64,000 nt of DNA from Lachnospiraceae bacterium. Lineage in GTDB: Bacteria; Bacillota; Clostridia; Lachnospirales; Lachnospiraceae. The notes under the pieces are model-generated. The model made no database searches. It was not told the origin of the DNA and saw only the letters and a program-made list of their open reading frames with translations. The position numbers were made by a program, and so were the translations under genes. This document shows, in pieces, positions 47,732 through 57,205 of the stretch. The DNA lies in contig JAEEVK010000003.1 of NCBI GenBank assembly GCA_016287095.1, positions 21,965-85,964 on the forward strand. Direction: 5' to 3'. The stretch's first letter is position 1. Each line of letters opens with the position of its first letter.

Positions 47732-50323
47732 ATGCAAAAAAGAAGAAGTATCAAAGTGATGATAAGTGCATTACTGGGTATGGCTATGTTTATAGGTATG
47801 CTTGCAAGCACAAATCCGGTCACTGTTGCAGCTGCAACTGACCAAAATTCCCAAAACAAGAATAGTTACGATTTCTCGAAGGTAAAATCCGGAGATGTTA
47901 TAACTTTTGGATCGTATGAGCAAGACAATAATTTGGATAACGGAACGGAACCGATTGAGTGGATTGTACTGTCAGTTGAGAATGATAGAGCATTTTTAGT
48001 TAGTAAGTATGGTCTTGATTGCATTCAATATGATGATAATGAGGATTTAGGAGCTCAGTGGGATTATGATAATTTTCTTTCCTGGGAAAAATGTAGGATA
48101 AAGAACTGGCTGAACGATGATTTTTATAATACCGCTTTTAATACAACTGAGCAGAAATTGGTTATTGAGACTAATTTTTCGGAAGAAGGTTTCTGGACTA
48201 ATAAGCGTAAAGTATCCCTTTTGTCCTTGGAAGATATTCGGACCCCTGAATATGGTTTCAGTCAAAATCTTTATGAATGCGATATAGCGCGTATATGTAC
48301 ACCTACTGAATATGCTAAGGCACGAGGCGTAAAACTTTTTGAAGCAGACGAAGATGAAGAGGAAGAATATCTTACTAAGGATGGGGAGCCTTCATGTTCC
48401 TGGTGGCTTCGTTACCCGGGCTATAGTGGAAGATATACGGATGGTATAAGTTTTGATGGCAGTTTGAAAGTTCGATACTACGATGTGGCTGATAACAGTA
48501 TAGCGGTCCGTCCGGCTATTTACATATATATATGCCCTAATCTTAATTTATATCCTGATTTTGATCTGTCGTCTGCCAAAACAGGTGATGAGTTGCTATT
48601 TGGGTACTATGAACAGGATAATAACATAGAAAATGGGGCAGAGTATATAGAGTGGATTTTGTTATCAAAAGAGGATGATAGGGCACTCTTGCTAAGTAAA
48701 TATGGTCTTGACAACAAGGCTTATGATGATCTTGACGATGTTGGAAAAAGATTCCCCGGAGAGGAAGGGGATAATGCTTATATAGATAAAGATGGAGAAT
48801 TGAAGTATTATAAAAGCGAATTGATCAATGTTACCTGGGAGGATAGTACGCTTAGATCGTGGATGAACAATGATTTTTATAATGAGGTTTTCGATGATTC
48901 TCAAAAGAATAAAATAATTGAGACATTATTGGTCAATTCAGATAATCCCAATCCTGATTATGGGACAAGCGGTGGCAATGATACATATGATAAAGTATTC
49001 TTACTTACATCGGAGGATGTTACAAACGAAGCATATGGGTTCAATGAGGACCCTGCCGAACTTGACTTTGCCCGTAGATGCCTTCCAACCACATATGCAG
49101 CTGAAAAAGGTGTAGGTATGGAATGGATGACAAGTGGGATGGGCGGTCCGTACCCTGAAGATATGTCTGATTATCCGGAAGGTGGCTTTATTTGTAATTG
49201 GTGGCTTCGCTCTCCGGGTACAGATGCTGCACATAAGGAAAGTGTCAGATTTTATGGAAGAATTTTCGAGAATGAAGTATGTAGTGTTACTATAGCGGTA
49301 CGTCCTGCTATATACATTGATATCAGTGATAATATAGGCACCGGTTTATCTGAAGAAGAAAAGAAAACAGATTTTGAAAACATAAAAGTAGGGGATTTGG
49401 TTTATTTTGGATCATATGAGCAGGATAATGATCTTGAAAATGGAGCAGAGCCAATAGAGTGGATAGTATTATCAACGAATAAAGGTAAGGCACTTTTATT
49501 AAGTAAATATATACTAGACCACAGGTTTTATGATGAAAATGATTACTATGACGATTATTTAAAGGAAAGATTCCCGGATGGGGAAGGTGGCATTGATTGG
49601 GATTCTGTGAATATACCATGGGAGGAGTGCACTCTTAGTGTGTGGCTCAATACGGATTTTTATAATTCCGCCTTTAATAAGACAGAAAAAGAGTTAATGG
49701 CAGATGTCGAATATGAAGATGATCAATATACCATTTCAGGTGAAAATGCGGATCCGGATAAAGTATTTCTTCTTTCTGAAAAGGACATTACTAATCCTGC
49801 ATATGGTTTTAGCACTGATACCAATGCTTTAGATGTGACCAGGAGATGTTCACCGACAGCTTATGCTATAGCTCAAGGAGCAGAAACCCTGGAGCAGATG
49901 GCAGAGTATATTGATGTAGACTGGAAAGATCCGGTTTATCTTACCGGTGAAGGAAAGCCTGCCGGATGGTGGTGGCTTCGTTCTCCCGGATATCTTCTTG
50001 AAGATGGACCAAAGATGGTTTGGTATACGGGTGCAGTTGGTTGCAGTAATTATGCAGACGGTTCTTGCTATGGTATACGCCCGGCCATATATGTTTCACT
50101 GGATGATAGCACATCGGATAACATTGTACATATAGGAGATGTAAACGGAGACGGCGAGATTAATGCCAAGGATGTTACTCAACTTCGCAGGTATCTGGCG
50201 GGAGGATGGAATGCTGAGATACATGAAGAAAACTCAGATGTTAATGGAGACGATGAAGTAAATGCAAAGGATGTCACGATGCTGAGGCGCTTTTTGGCAG
50301 GTGGCTGGGGAGTTACTCTGTGA
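47732..50323 (+). CDS. Secreted protein with three DUF6273-like repeats and C-terminal dockerin-like module
   Basis: Signal peptide; three copies of FGSYEQDN.(L/I)(D/E)NG.E.IEWI(V/L)LS...WWLRSPG...AVRPAIYI; GDVNGDGEINAKDVTQLRRYLAGGWNAEIHEENSDVNGDDEVNAKDVTMLRRFLAGGWG. Confidence 0.88.
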   Translation: MQKRRSIKVMISALLGMAMFIGMLASTNPVTVAAATDQNSQNKNSYDFSKVKSGDVITFGSYEQDNNLDNGTEPIEWIVLSVENDRAFLVSKYGLDCIQYDDNEDLGAQWDYDNFLSWEKCRIKNWLNDDFYNTAFNTTEQKLVIETNFSEEGFWTNKRKVSLLSLEDIRTPEYGFSQNLYECDIARICTPTEYAKARGVKLFEADEDEEEEYLTKDGEPSCSWWLRYPGYSGRYTDGISFDGSLKVRYYDVADNSIAVRPAIYIYICPNLNLYPDFDLSSAKTGDELLFGYYEQDNNIENGAEYIEWILLSKEDDRALLLSKYGLDNKAYDDLDDVGKRFPGEEGDNAYIDKDGELKYYKSELINVTWEDSTLRSWMNNDFYNEVFDDSQKNKIIETLLVNSDNPNPDYGTSGGNDTYDKVFLLTSEDVTNEAYGFNEDPAELDFARRCLPTTYAAEKGVGMEWMTSGMGGPYPEDMSDYPEGGFICNWWLRSPGTDAAHKESVRFYGRIFENEVCSVTIAVRPAIYIDISDNIGTGLSEEEKKTDFENIKVGDLVYFGSYEQDNDLENGAEPIEWIVLSTNKGKALLLSKYILDHRFYDENDYYDDYLKERFPDGEGGIDWDSVNIPWEECTLSVWLNTDFYNSAFNKTEKELMADVEYEDDQYTISGENADPDKVFLLSEKDITNPAYGFSTDTNALDVTRRCSPTAYAIAQGAETLEQMAEYIDVDWKDPVYLTGEGKPAGWWWLRSPGYLLEDGPKMVWYTGAVGCSNYADGSCYGIRPAIYVSLDDSTSDNIVHIGDVNGDGEINAKDVTQLRRYLAGGWNAEIHEENSDVNGDDEVNAKDVTMLRRFLAGGWGVTL

Positions 50324-50361
50324 TACCCCTAAAAAATAACTACAATACCTTTATCTGAAAA

Positions 50362-50420
50362 AGAAAGAAAATGTCGGATGAAATTTTCTAATGACAGAAA
50401 ATTTGTCCGGCATTTTTGAG
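50362..50420 (+). terminator. Intrinsic terminator
   Basis: ATGTCGGATGAAATTTTCTAATGACAGAAAATTTGTCCGGCATTTTT. Confidence 0.8.
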
Positions 50421-50591
50421 TTTTCTAAATTGAACTAAAAATGATGACGCATACGCCTAAAATTTCTAACTCAAGTTTTGAATTTTTTTATTGAACACTT
50501 GACAAGAATGTGCTACTATTACTCTAATGGGCTTATGGGGGCTGAAGTACCTCATCCGTTGATAAATGAAGAATATTCTAGGAGGCAGATC

Positions 50592-53500
50592 ATGGGAAAG
50601 AGAAATGACATTAACAAAGTACTCATTATCGGTTCTGGTCCTATCATTATAGGACAGGCATGTGAATTTGACTATTCGGGAACTCAGGCTTGTAAGGCAT
50701 TACGCAAGCTGGGTTATAAAATTGTTCTCGTAAATTCAAATCCCGCAACTATTATGACCGACCCTGATACGGCCGATGTTACTTATATTGAGCCCCTTAA
50801 CGCAAAGAGGCTTGAACAGATCATTGCAAAAGAACGACCGGATGCTATTTTGCCCAATTTAGGTGGTCAGTCCGGTCTTAATTTATGCTCCGAGCTTGGT
50901 AAGACAGGCGTACTTGACAAGTACGGAGTAAAGGTTATCGGCGTACAGCTGGATGCCATCGAGCGTGGAGAGGATAGAATAGAGTTCAAGAACACCATGA
51001 ACAAGCTTGGTATCGAGATGGCAAGATCTGAGGTTGCTTACTCTGTAGATGAGGCACTTGCTATAGCTGACAAGCTCGGTTACCCGGTAGTTTTAAGACC
51101 TGCTTACACCATGGGCGGTGCCGGCGGCGGACTTGTTTATAACACCGAAGAACTGAAGCTCGTTTGTGAGCGTGGTATTCAGGCTTCACTCGTAGGCCAG
51201 GTACTTGTAGAAGAGTCCATCATGGGATGGGAAGAGCTGGAGCTCGAAGTTGTACGTGACGCTAAGGGACAGATGATCACAGTATGTTTCATCGAAAATA
51301 TTGATCCCATGGGCGTACATACAGGTGATTCATTCTGTTCCGCACCTATGCTTACCATCAGTAAGGAAGTACAGGCTCGTCTCCAGGAGCAGGCATATAA
51401 GATCGTAAATGAAGTACAGGTTATCGGTGGAACTAACGTACAGTTTGCACATGATCCCGTATCCGACAGAATTATCGTTATAGAGATCAATCCCAGAACA
51501 TCACGTTCATCAGCACTTGCTTCCAAGGCTACAGGATTCCCTATCGCTATGGTATCTGCTATGCTGGCATCAGGACTTACTCTTGATGAGATCCCTTGCG
51601 GTAAGTACGGATCACTTGATAAGTATGTTCCTGACGGAGATTATGTAGTTATCAAGTTTGCACGTTGGGCATTTGAGAAGTTCAAGGGCGTACAGGATAA
51701 ATTAGGAACCCAGATGCGTGCCGTAGGCGAGGTAATGAGCATCGGTAAGAATTACAAGGAAGCATTCCAGAAGGCCATCAGAAGCCTTGAGACCGGCAGA
51801 TACGGACTCGGCTTTGCAAAGACCTTCCACGATATGGATCTTAAGGAGCTCTTAAAGCTTTTAAAGAATCCTTCAAGCGAGAGACAGTTTATCATGTATG
51901 AGGCACTCCGCAAGGGCGCTTCAATAGATGAGCTCTATGCACTTACAAAGATAAAGAAGTACTTCATCGAGCAGATGTTAGAGCTTGTTAAGGAAGAGGA
52001 AGCTCTGATAGCTATGAAGGGTTCGGTTCCTTCAACAGACGTTTTAAGACAGGCTAAGCAGGACGGCTTCTCAGATAAATACCTTGCAAAGCTCCTTGAG
52101 GTTAGCGAGGATGACGTTAGAAAGGCAAGAGTCGATGCCGGTATCGTAGAGCGTTGGGAAGGCGTACATGTAAGTGGTACAGAAAACAGTGCATATTACT
52201 ACTCAAGCTACAATATCCCTGAGGGTAAGGGTGCAGAAGCAGTAGACAACGGAAAGAAGAAGATCATGATCCTCGGCGGCGGTCCTAACCGTATCGGCCA
52301 GGGTATCGAGTTTGACTACTGTAGCGTACATGCAGCTCTTTCACTTAAGAAGCTCGGATTTGAGACCATCATTGTTAACTGTAACCCTGAGACAGTTTCA
52401 ACAGACTATGATACATCCGATAAGCTCTATTTTGAGCCCCTGACACTCGAGGATGTATTAAGTATATATAATGAAGAAAAGCCCGTAGGCGTAATCGCTC
52501 AGTTTGGCGGACAGACACCTCTGAACCTCGCTTCACAGCTCCAGGCAAACGGAGTAAAGATTCTGGGTACCACACCTGAGGTTATTGACCTGGCTGAGGA
52601 CAGAGACAGATTCCGTGCCATGATGGAAAAACTGAACATCCCTATGCCTGAGGCAGGAATGGCAGTAAATGTTGACGAGGCTATAGAAGTAGCAGAGCGT
52701 ATAGGATATCCCGTAATGGTTCGTCCTTCATACGTACTCGGCGGACGTGGTATGGAAGTCGTATATGACAGAGATACTCTTAAGGAATACATGGCAGCAG
52801 CAGTAGGTGTTACTCCTGACCGTCCCATCCTTATCGACAGATTCTTACGTCATGCTACAGAGTGTGAAGCAGATGCTATCTGTGACGGACAGCATGCATA
52901 TGTACCTGCGGTTATGGAGCATATCGAGCTCGCAGGTATTCACTCAGGTGATTCAGCATGTATCATTCCTTCGCTTAATCTGTCACTTAAGAATATCAAG
53001 ACTATTGAGGATTATACAAGAAAGATAGCAGAGGAGCTGCATGTACAGGGACTTATGAATATGCAGTACGCTATCGAAAACGACAAGGTTTATGTTATCG
53101 AGGCTAACCCCAGAGCATCACGTACCGTGCCGCTCGTTTCAAAGGTTTGTGCTGTTAACATGGTACCTATCGCTACAGAGATCATCACAAAGGAGATCAC
53201 AGGCCGTCCTTCACCCATACATGACCTGAAGGAGCGTGATATCCCTTACTACGGAGTAAAGGAAGCAGTATTCCCGTTCAATATGTTCCCTGAGGTTGAC
53301 CCCGTACTCGGACCCGAGATGCGTTCTACCGGTGAGGTACTTGGTATCTCAGATAACTTCGGTGAGGCATTCTTTAAGGCTGAAGAGGCAACACAGACCG
53401 TACTTCCTCTTGAAGGAAAGGCACTGGTTAGCGTAAACGACAGAGATAAGACTGAGGTACTTGAGGCAGTCAGAGACCTGGCTGAAGCAGGATTTACATT

Positions 53501-53819
53501 TGTTGCTACAGGCAAGACCTACGAGCTCATCAAGGCAGCAGGCTTTACCGTAGAAAAGATTGACAAGCTTGGCGAGGGCCGTCCCAATGTGGAGGATATC
53601 ATCATCAACAAGCAGGTACAGCTCATCATCAACACCCCTGCAGGTAAGAAGGCAGGTAACGATGGCAGCTATATCAGAAAGTCAGCTATCAGAGAGCATG
53701 TACCTTATATCACAACTATGGCAGCAGCAAAGGCAGCAGCAAAGGGTATCCTTGCTGTAAAGCGCGGCCAGACATCTGAGGTAAGGTCACTGCAGGAGTT
53801 ACACGCATCTATTCGTTAA
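50592..53819 (+). CDS. carB: Carbamoyl-phosphate synthase large subunit
   Basis: Duplicated ATP-grasp halves; KVLIIGSGPIIIGQACEFDYSGTQACKALR; ATG 50592 after AGGAGG (ORF track starts upstream at 50478). Confidence 0.97.
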   Translation: MGKRNDINKVLIIGSGPIIIGQACEFDYSGTQACKALRKLGYKIVLVNSNPATIMTDPDTADVTYIEPLNAKRLEQIIAKERPDAILPNLGGQSGLNLCSELGKTGVLDKYGVKVIGVQLDAIERGEDRIEFKNTMNKLGIEMARSEVAYSVDEALAIADKLGYPVVLRPAYTMGGAGGGLVYNTEELKLVCERGIQASLVGQVLVEESIMGWEELELEVVRDAKGQMITVCFIENIDPMGVHTGDSFCSAPMLTISKEVQARLQEQAYKIVNEVQVIGGTNVQFAHDPVSDRIIVIEINPRTSRSSALASKATGFPIAMVSAMLASGLTLDEIPCGKYGSLDKYVPDGDYVVIKFARWAFEKFKGVQDKLGTQMRAVGEVMSIGKNYKEAFQKAIRSLETGRYGLGFAKTFHDMDLKELLKLLKNPSSERQFIMYEALRKGASIDELYALTKIKKYFIEQMLELVKEEEALIAMKGSVPSTDVLRQAKQDGFSDKYLAKLLEVSEDDVRKARVDAGIVERWEGVHVSGTENSAYYYSSYNIPEGKGAEAVDNGKKKIMILGGGPNRIGQGIEFDYCSVHAALSLKKLGFETIIVNCNPETVSTDYDTSDKLYFEPLTLEDVLSIYNEEKPVGVIAQFGGQTPLNLASQLQANGVKILGTTPEVIDLAEDRDRFRAMMEKLNIPMPEAGMAVNVDEAIEVAERIGYPVMVRPSYVLGGRGMEVVYDRDTLKEYMAAAVGVTPDRPILIDRFLRHATECEADAICDGQHAYVPAVMEHIELAGIHSGDSACIIPSLNLSLKNIKTIEDYTRKIAEELHVQGLMNMQYAIENDKVYVIEANPRASRTVPLVSKVCAVNMVPIATEIITKEITGRPSPIHDLKERDIPYYGVKEAVFPFNMFPEVDPVLGPEMRSTGEVLGISDNFGEAFFKAEEATQTVLPLEGKALVSVNDRDKTEVLEAVRDLAEAGFTFVATGKTYELIKAAGFTVEKIDKLGEGRPNVEDIIINKQVQLIINTPAGKKAGNDGSYIRKSAIREHVPYITTMAAAKAAAKGILAVKRGQTSEVRSLQELHASIR

Positions 53820-53822
53820 CAT

Positions 53823-53870
53823 AAGGCTTCACCTTGAGGGAAGCTGTCTGCGGAGCAGACTGATGAGGTG
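53823..53870 (+). repeat. Short dispersed double-hairpin repeat
   Basis: AAGGCTTCACCTTGAGGGAAGCTGTCTGCGGAGCAGACTGATGAGGTG; second copy at 16881-16920. Confidence 0.8.
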
Positions 53871-53896
53871 AAAATTACAAAATTACGGAGAACAGT

Positions 53897-55123
53897 GTGA
53901 AAAAACAAACAATCAGACAATACATATTAAAAGCATTGGCGGTTTTGCTTACAGTAGCATTATTGTTTGAGATCCCTTGTGTACATGTTAAGGCTGACGA
54001 AAATGAGATCGGCTTTAACTATACAACCAAGAAGATCTACACCGGTAAAAGCTTTAAGCTGGTACTGAACAATGCTCCTGCTAAGATCAAGTGGTTTGCA
54101 AGCGCCGATGAAAGTATCGCGACGGTAACCAAAAAGGGTGAAGTAACAGGTGTAGCACCCGGTACTGTCAAGATAAAGGCAAAGTGCAATGATGTAAAGT
54201 ATACCTGTGTGGTAACAGTCATCGATCCTTATATAAAGGTTGAGAAAAACTATTTCAAGGTTGGAACAACCATGACTGCGACCATGAAGGGCGCAAAGGT
54301 GCTTAGTTATGTATCATCAGCACCCAATATCGTTTCCGTAGATAAGGACGGTACACTTACAGCGAACGCAAAGGGTGTTGCCAATATTACAGCATATTGC
54401 AAAAACGGCAAAAACTACAGTGTAGAGATGCATGTGTATGAGGATATCAAGATTATCGAGAACCCTACATTTGATGATCTGGCACCCACTACTCACATGA
54501 CATTTGAAGAGCTGGTAGGCGATACCGGTGAGAGAGGATATCCGAAGGCTATGCCCACTCCCGATACATACAGGATCACAGTTGACCTGTACTGGAAAGT
54601 GGTTATGGTATATGCCAGGGATAAGGAAGGAAATTACACAGTACCTGTCAGATACATGATCTGTTCACCCGGTGCATCCGGACACAATACCCGTCAGGGA
54701 GTGTTCAAGATGAAGGGTACCAGAGTACGATTTGCAAGATTTAAGGGACTTACAGTATGGGCACAGTACTGGAGCCTGATAGTAAGTGCAACATATTTCC
54801 ATTCGATCCTGTATAACTCAGGCGATGCAAACGATTATACAACGGCATACAACAACCTGGGTAAGGCAGTATCGCACGGATGTGTAAGACTGACCGTACC
54901 CGATGCAAGATGGATATATTACAACTGTGCACCCGGTACCGAAGTAGAGATAAGAGCCGGCTCATCAAAGGATGAAGAGACCAAGGCCATCAGAGAGCAG
55001 CTGAAGCTCGCACCGATGCCTTCTAAGCGTACCAATATGAAGGCAGGAGAGATCCCGTGGACAGACAACTGGGAGATAGACGAAGTACCGCAGGATTTTG
55101 AGTACGTGTATGTACCGCAGTAA
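53897..55123 (+). CDS. Secreted L,D-transpeptidase with two BIG2 domains
   Basis: GTG start; BIG2 repeats; YkuD motif ...LGKAVSHGCVRLTVPDARWIY. Confidence 0.92.
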   Translation: MKKQTIRQYILKALAVLLTVALLFEIPCVHVKADENEIGFNYTTKKIYTGKSFKLVLNNAPAKIKWFASADESIATVTKKGEVTGVAPGTVKIKAKCNDVKYTCVVTVIDPYIKVEKNYFKVGTTMTATMKGAKVLSYVSSAPNIVSVDKDGTLTANAKGVANITAYCKNGKNYSVEMHVYEDIKIIENPTFDDLAPTTHMTFEELVGDTGERGYPKAMPTPDTYRITVDLYWKVVMVYARDKEGNYTVPVRYMICSPGASGHNTRQGVFKMKGTRVRFARFKGLTVWAQYWSLIVSATYFHSILYNSGDANDYTTAYNNLGKAVSHGCVRLTVPDARWIYYNCAPGTEVEIRAGSSKDEETKAIREQLKLAPMPSKRTNMKAGEIPWTDNWEIDEVPQDFEYVYVPQ

Positions 55124-55142
55124 AATGCAGATGTAAGGCTTA

Positions 55143-55190
55143 AAGACACTTTCTAAAAAGATTTTTTTAGAGGGTGTCTTTTTGTTTTTG
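55143..55190 (+). terminator. Intrinsic terminator
   Basis: AGACACTTTCTAAAAAGATTTTTTTAGAGGGTGTCTTTTTG. Confidence 0.75.
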
Positions 55191-55204
55191 GGGAGAAACA
55201 GAGA

Positions 55205-55360
55205 ATGCAGCCTGAAAAACAGTTTATGGTAGAGAAAATGATATACATTCCTGATAAAATGGATGATATCGGATGGAGTGAGGCTCTTGACATGATCAGG
55301 GTTTTAAGAAAGATGCATACTAAAATGACAGATACAGTTTCACCGGAAAGTGTAAATTAA
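55205..55360 (+). CDS. Possible small protein (51 aa)
   Basis: MQPEKQFMVEKMIYIPDKMDDIGWSEALDMIRVLRKMHTKMTDTVSPESVN; GGGGAGA upstream. Confidence 0.4.
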   Translation: MQPEKQFMVEKMIYIPDKMDDIGWSEALDMIRVLRKMHTKMTDTVSPESVN

Positions 55361-55495
55361 GCAACAGATTCCTACAAATGTGTAGCATAAGCGACATATC
55401 AGCGCTGTTCTGAATATTGAATCTGACGGTTTGCAGGAGTATTATAAAGTCACAACGAAGGAAGCAGAAAACAAAACGAAAGGCAGGGTACAACC

Positions 55496-55606
55496 ATGGA
55501 AGATATTTACTACTACGATGCAGACGATCAGGCTGAATATGATATGATGAGAAAAGACGAAGAAACTCATATGCTTTATCAGGATAGTACGGATTTTAGT
55601 TATTAA
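55496..55606 (+). CDS. Possible small acidic protein (36 aa)
   Basis: MEDIYYYDADDQAEYDMMRKDEETHMLYQDSTDFSY; followed closely by a strong terminator. Confidence 0.4.
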   Translation: MEDIYYYDADDQAEYDMMRKDEETHMLYQDSTDFSY

Positions 55607-55671
55607 ATCAGATTATAAATTAATTGAGGGATATAAGCGCTACTTGCGTTCGAAACAGATTACTGAAAGTA

Positions 55672-55711
55672 AGCGGAGGCTTAAGAGAAATCTTATCCCT
55701 CCGCTTTTTTG
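55672..55711 (+). terminator. Strong intrinsic terminator with GAAA tetraloop
   Basis: AAGCGGAGG-C-TTAAGA-GAAA-TCTTA-TC-CCTCCGCTTTTTT. Confidence 0.85.
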
Positions 55712-55825
55712 TTAACGGAGCAAAAACAGCTTGTCTGTATTTAAGTAAAATGAATTTAAACTTGAAAAAACAAGTGGTCAGACTGAAGATTCCTACATAA
55801 AATAGGAATCTTATAATAAATATTT

Positions 55826-56881
55826 TTAATACTCAAGGAACATTTTTTCAAGTGTTTCCTGATCTGCACTGTTCAATAATGCAAGTCTTAAAAGGATTGT
55901 TGCTTTCTGAGGTGAAAGGTTATCAGCTGCAACTGTATTCTTGCAAAGCAGATTATCCTTTGTAATAACACCGTCATCTATTCTTGAACTGATAACTACA
56001 GGAATTTTTAGCTTCTTAATGGCTTTAATCCATTTCTTACTGAACTCTCCAGCTCCTGCACCGGCAATAACCAATCCATCCGAATTTTTTGCTGCGTATT
56101 TAACAAGCTTAGGACTTGCATCAACAGAGAAATAAAGAATTGAAACCTTAGGAAGGTCTTTTAAACCGCTTACGTCAAATTCTGTTTCAGTTGTATGCTT
56201 CTTAGCCGGGCTTTCATAAATGAGTACTTCACCGTCACGAACTATACCGATCGCTCCGGTTTCACCTGAACTTATCGCAGTTACATGATAAGTACTTGTT
56301 TTTGTAACTGTTCTTGCGGCAAATATCCTGTCTGAAAATACTACAAGAACTCCCTGTCCTACAGCCTCCTCAGAAGCTGCAACACATACAGCCTCATATA
56401 GATTCATAGGACCGTCGGCTGAAATTGAAGTAGAAGGTCTCATTGAACCTGTAAGTACAACAGGCTTATCTGTTTTTACAGTAAGATTAAGAAAATATGC
56501 GGTTTCTTCTAAAGTATCGGTACCATGAGTGATAACAAATCCCTTTACTTCGGGATCTGCTGCTTTTTCGTTAATTGTATTTACAATAGTAAGCCATGTT
56601 TCCGCTGTAATATCATCTGAATTAACGTTACATATCTGTATTGCCTCTATTTCGGCGACATCGGCAAGCTGAGGGACAGCAGCAAGAAGCTCCTCTGCAG
56701 TCAATGAACCGGGCTTATATCCGGCAGTTTTTCCTGCATCACCGACACCTGCTATAGTACCGCCTGTGGCAAGAACAACAATTTTACCCTTAGAGCCGGG
56801 ATCTGTAGCTGCATTGGCATTTATCGGTACAATGTAAAGTACTAAAGCAATACAGAGAATAAAAGCAAGAATACCTTTCAT
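55826..56881 (-). CDS. Secreted L-asparaginase
   Basis: Signal peptide MKGILAFILCIALVLYIVPINANA; VVLATGGTIAG and GFVITHGTDTLEETAYFL motifs; start MKGIL after AGGAGG. Confidence 0.93.
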   Translation of the reverse strand: MKGILAFILCIALVLYIVPINANAATDPGSKGKIVVLATGGTIAGVGDAGKTAGYKPGSLTAEELLAAVPQLADVAEIEAIQICNVNSDDITAETWLTIVNTINEKAADPEVKGFVITHGTDTLEETAYFLNLTVKTDKPVVLTGSMRPSTSISADGPMNLYEAVCVAASEEAVGQGVLVVFSDRIFAARTVTKTSTYHVTAISSGETGAIGIVRDGEVLIYESPAKKHTTETEFDVSGLKDLPKVSILYFSVDASPKLVKYAAKNSDGLVIAGAGAGEFSKKWIKAIKKLKIPVVISSRIDDGVITKDNLLCKNTVAADNLSPQKATILLRLALLNSADQETLEKMFLEY

Positions 56882-57205
56882 AAACAACCTCCTGATTAAA
56901 ATATTTATATTTTTTTCGAGGAAAAACGCCGGACGCATCCGAGCGAGTTCCCGTATATCTATGAGCAATTAAGATTATTATATATCCCTAATATAAGTCT
57001 CTGATCAATCTTATCTATTATCTTAACATACTGTAAATTGTATTGCAACAAAGGATTACCATCTTAGTGGTTATTTTACAGTGGCAAATGCAAGATTTCA
57101 GATGAAAATACGGTTCTTTCATTTTTGAATTTAGTAATATTATTATTTACTTTCATCTGAATAGGTGGTAAAATTTGGTTATCTTATAAAAAGGAGAGGC
57201 AAAGT

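Noticed and set aside
41830-50323. Horizontally acquired island (looks more AT-rich with different codon use)
   Set aside because: Impression only; no composition was calculated and no integrase, tRNA junction or flanking repeats were seen.
50478-50591. N-terminal extension of CarB (38 aa)
   Set aside because: Conserved CarB start with AGGAGG RBS is at 50592; upstream part contains promoter-like sequence.
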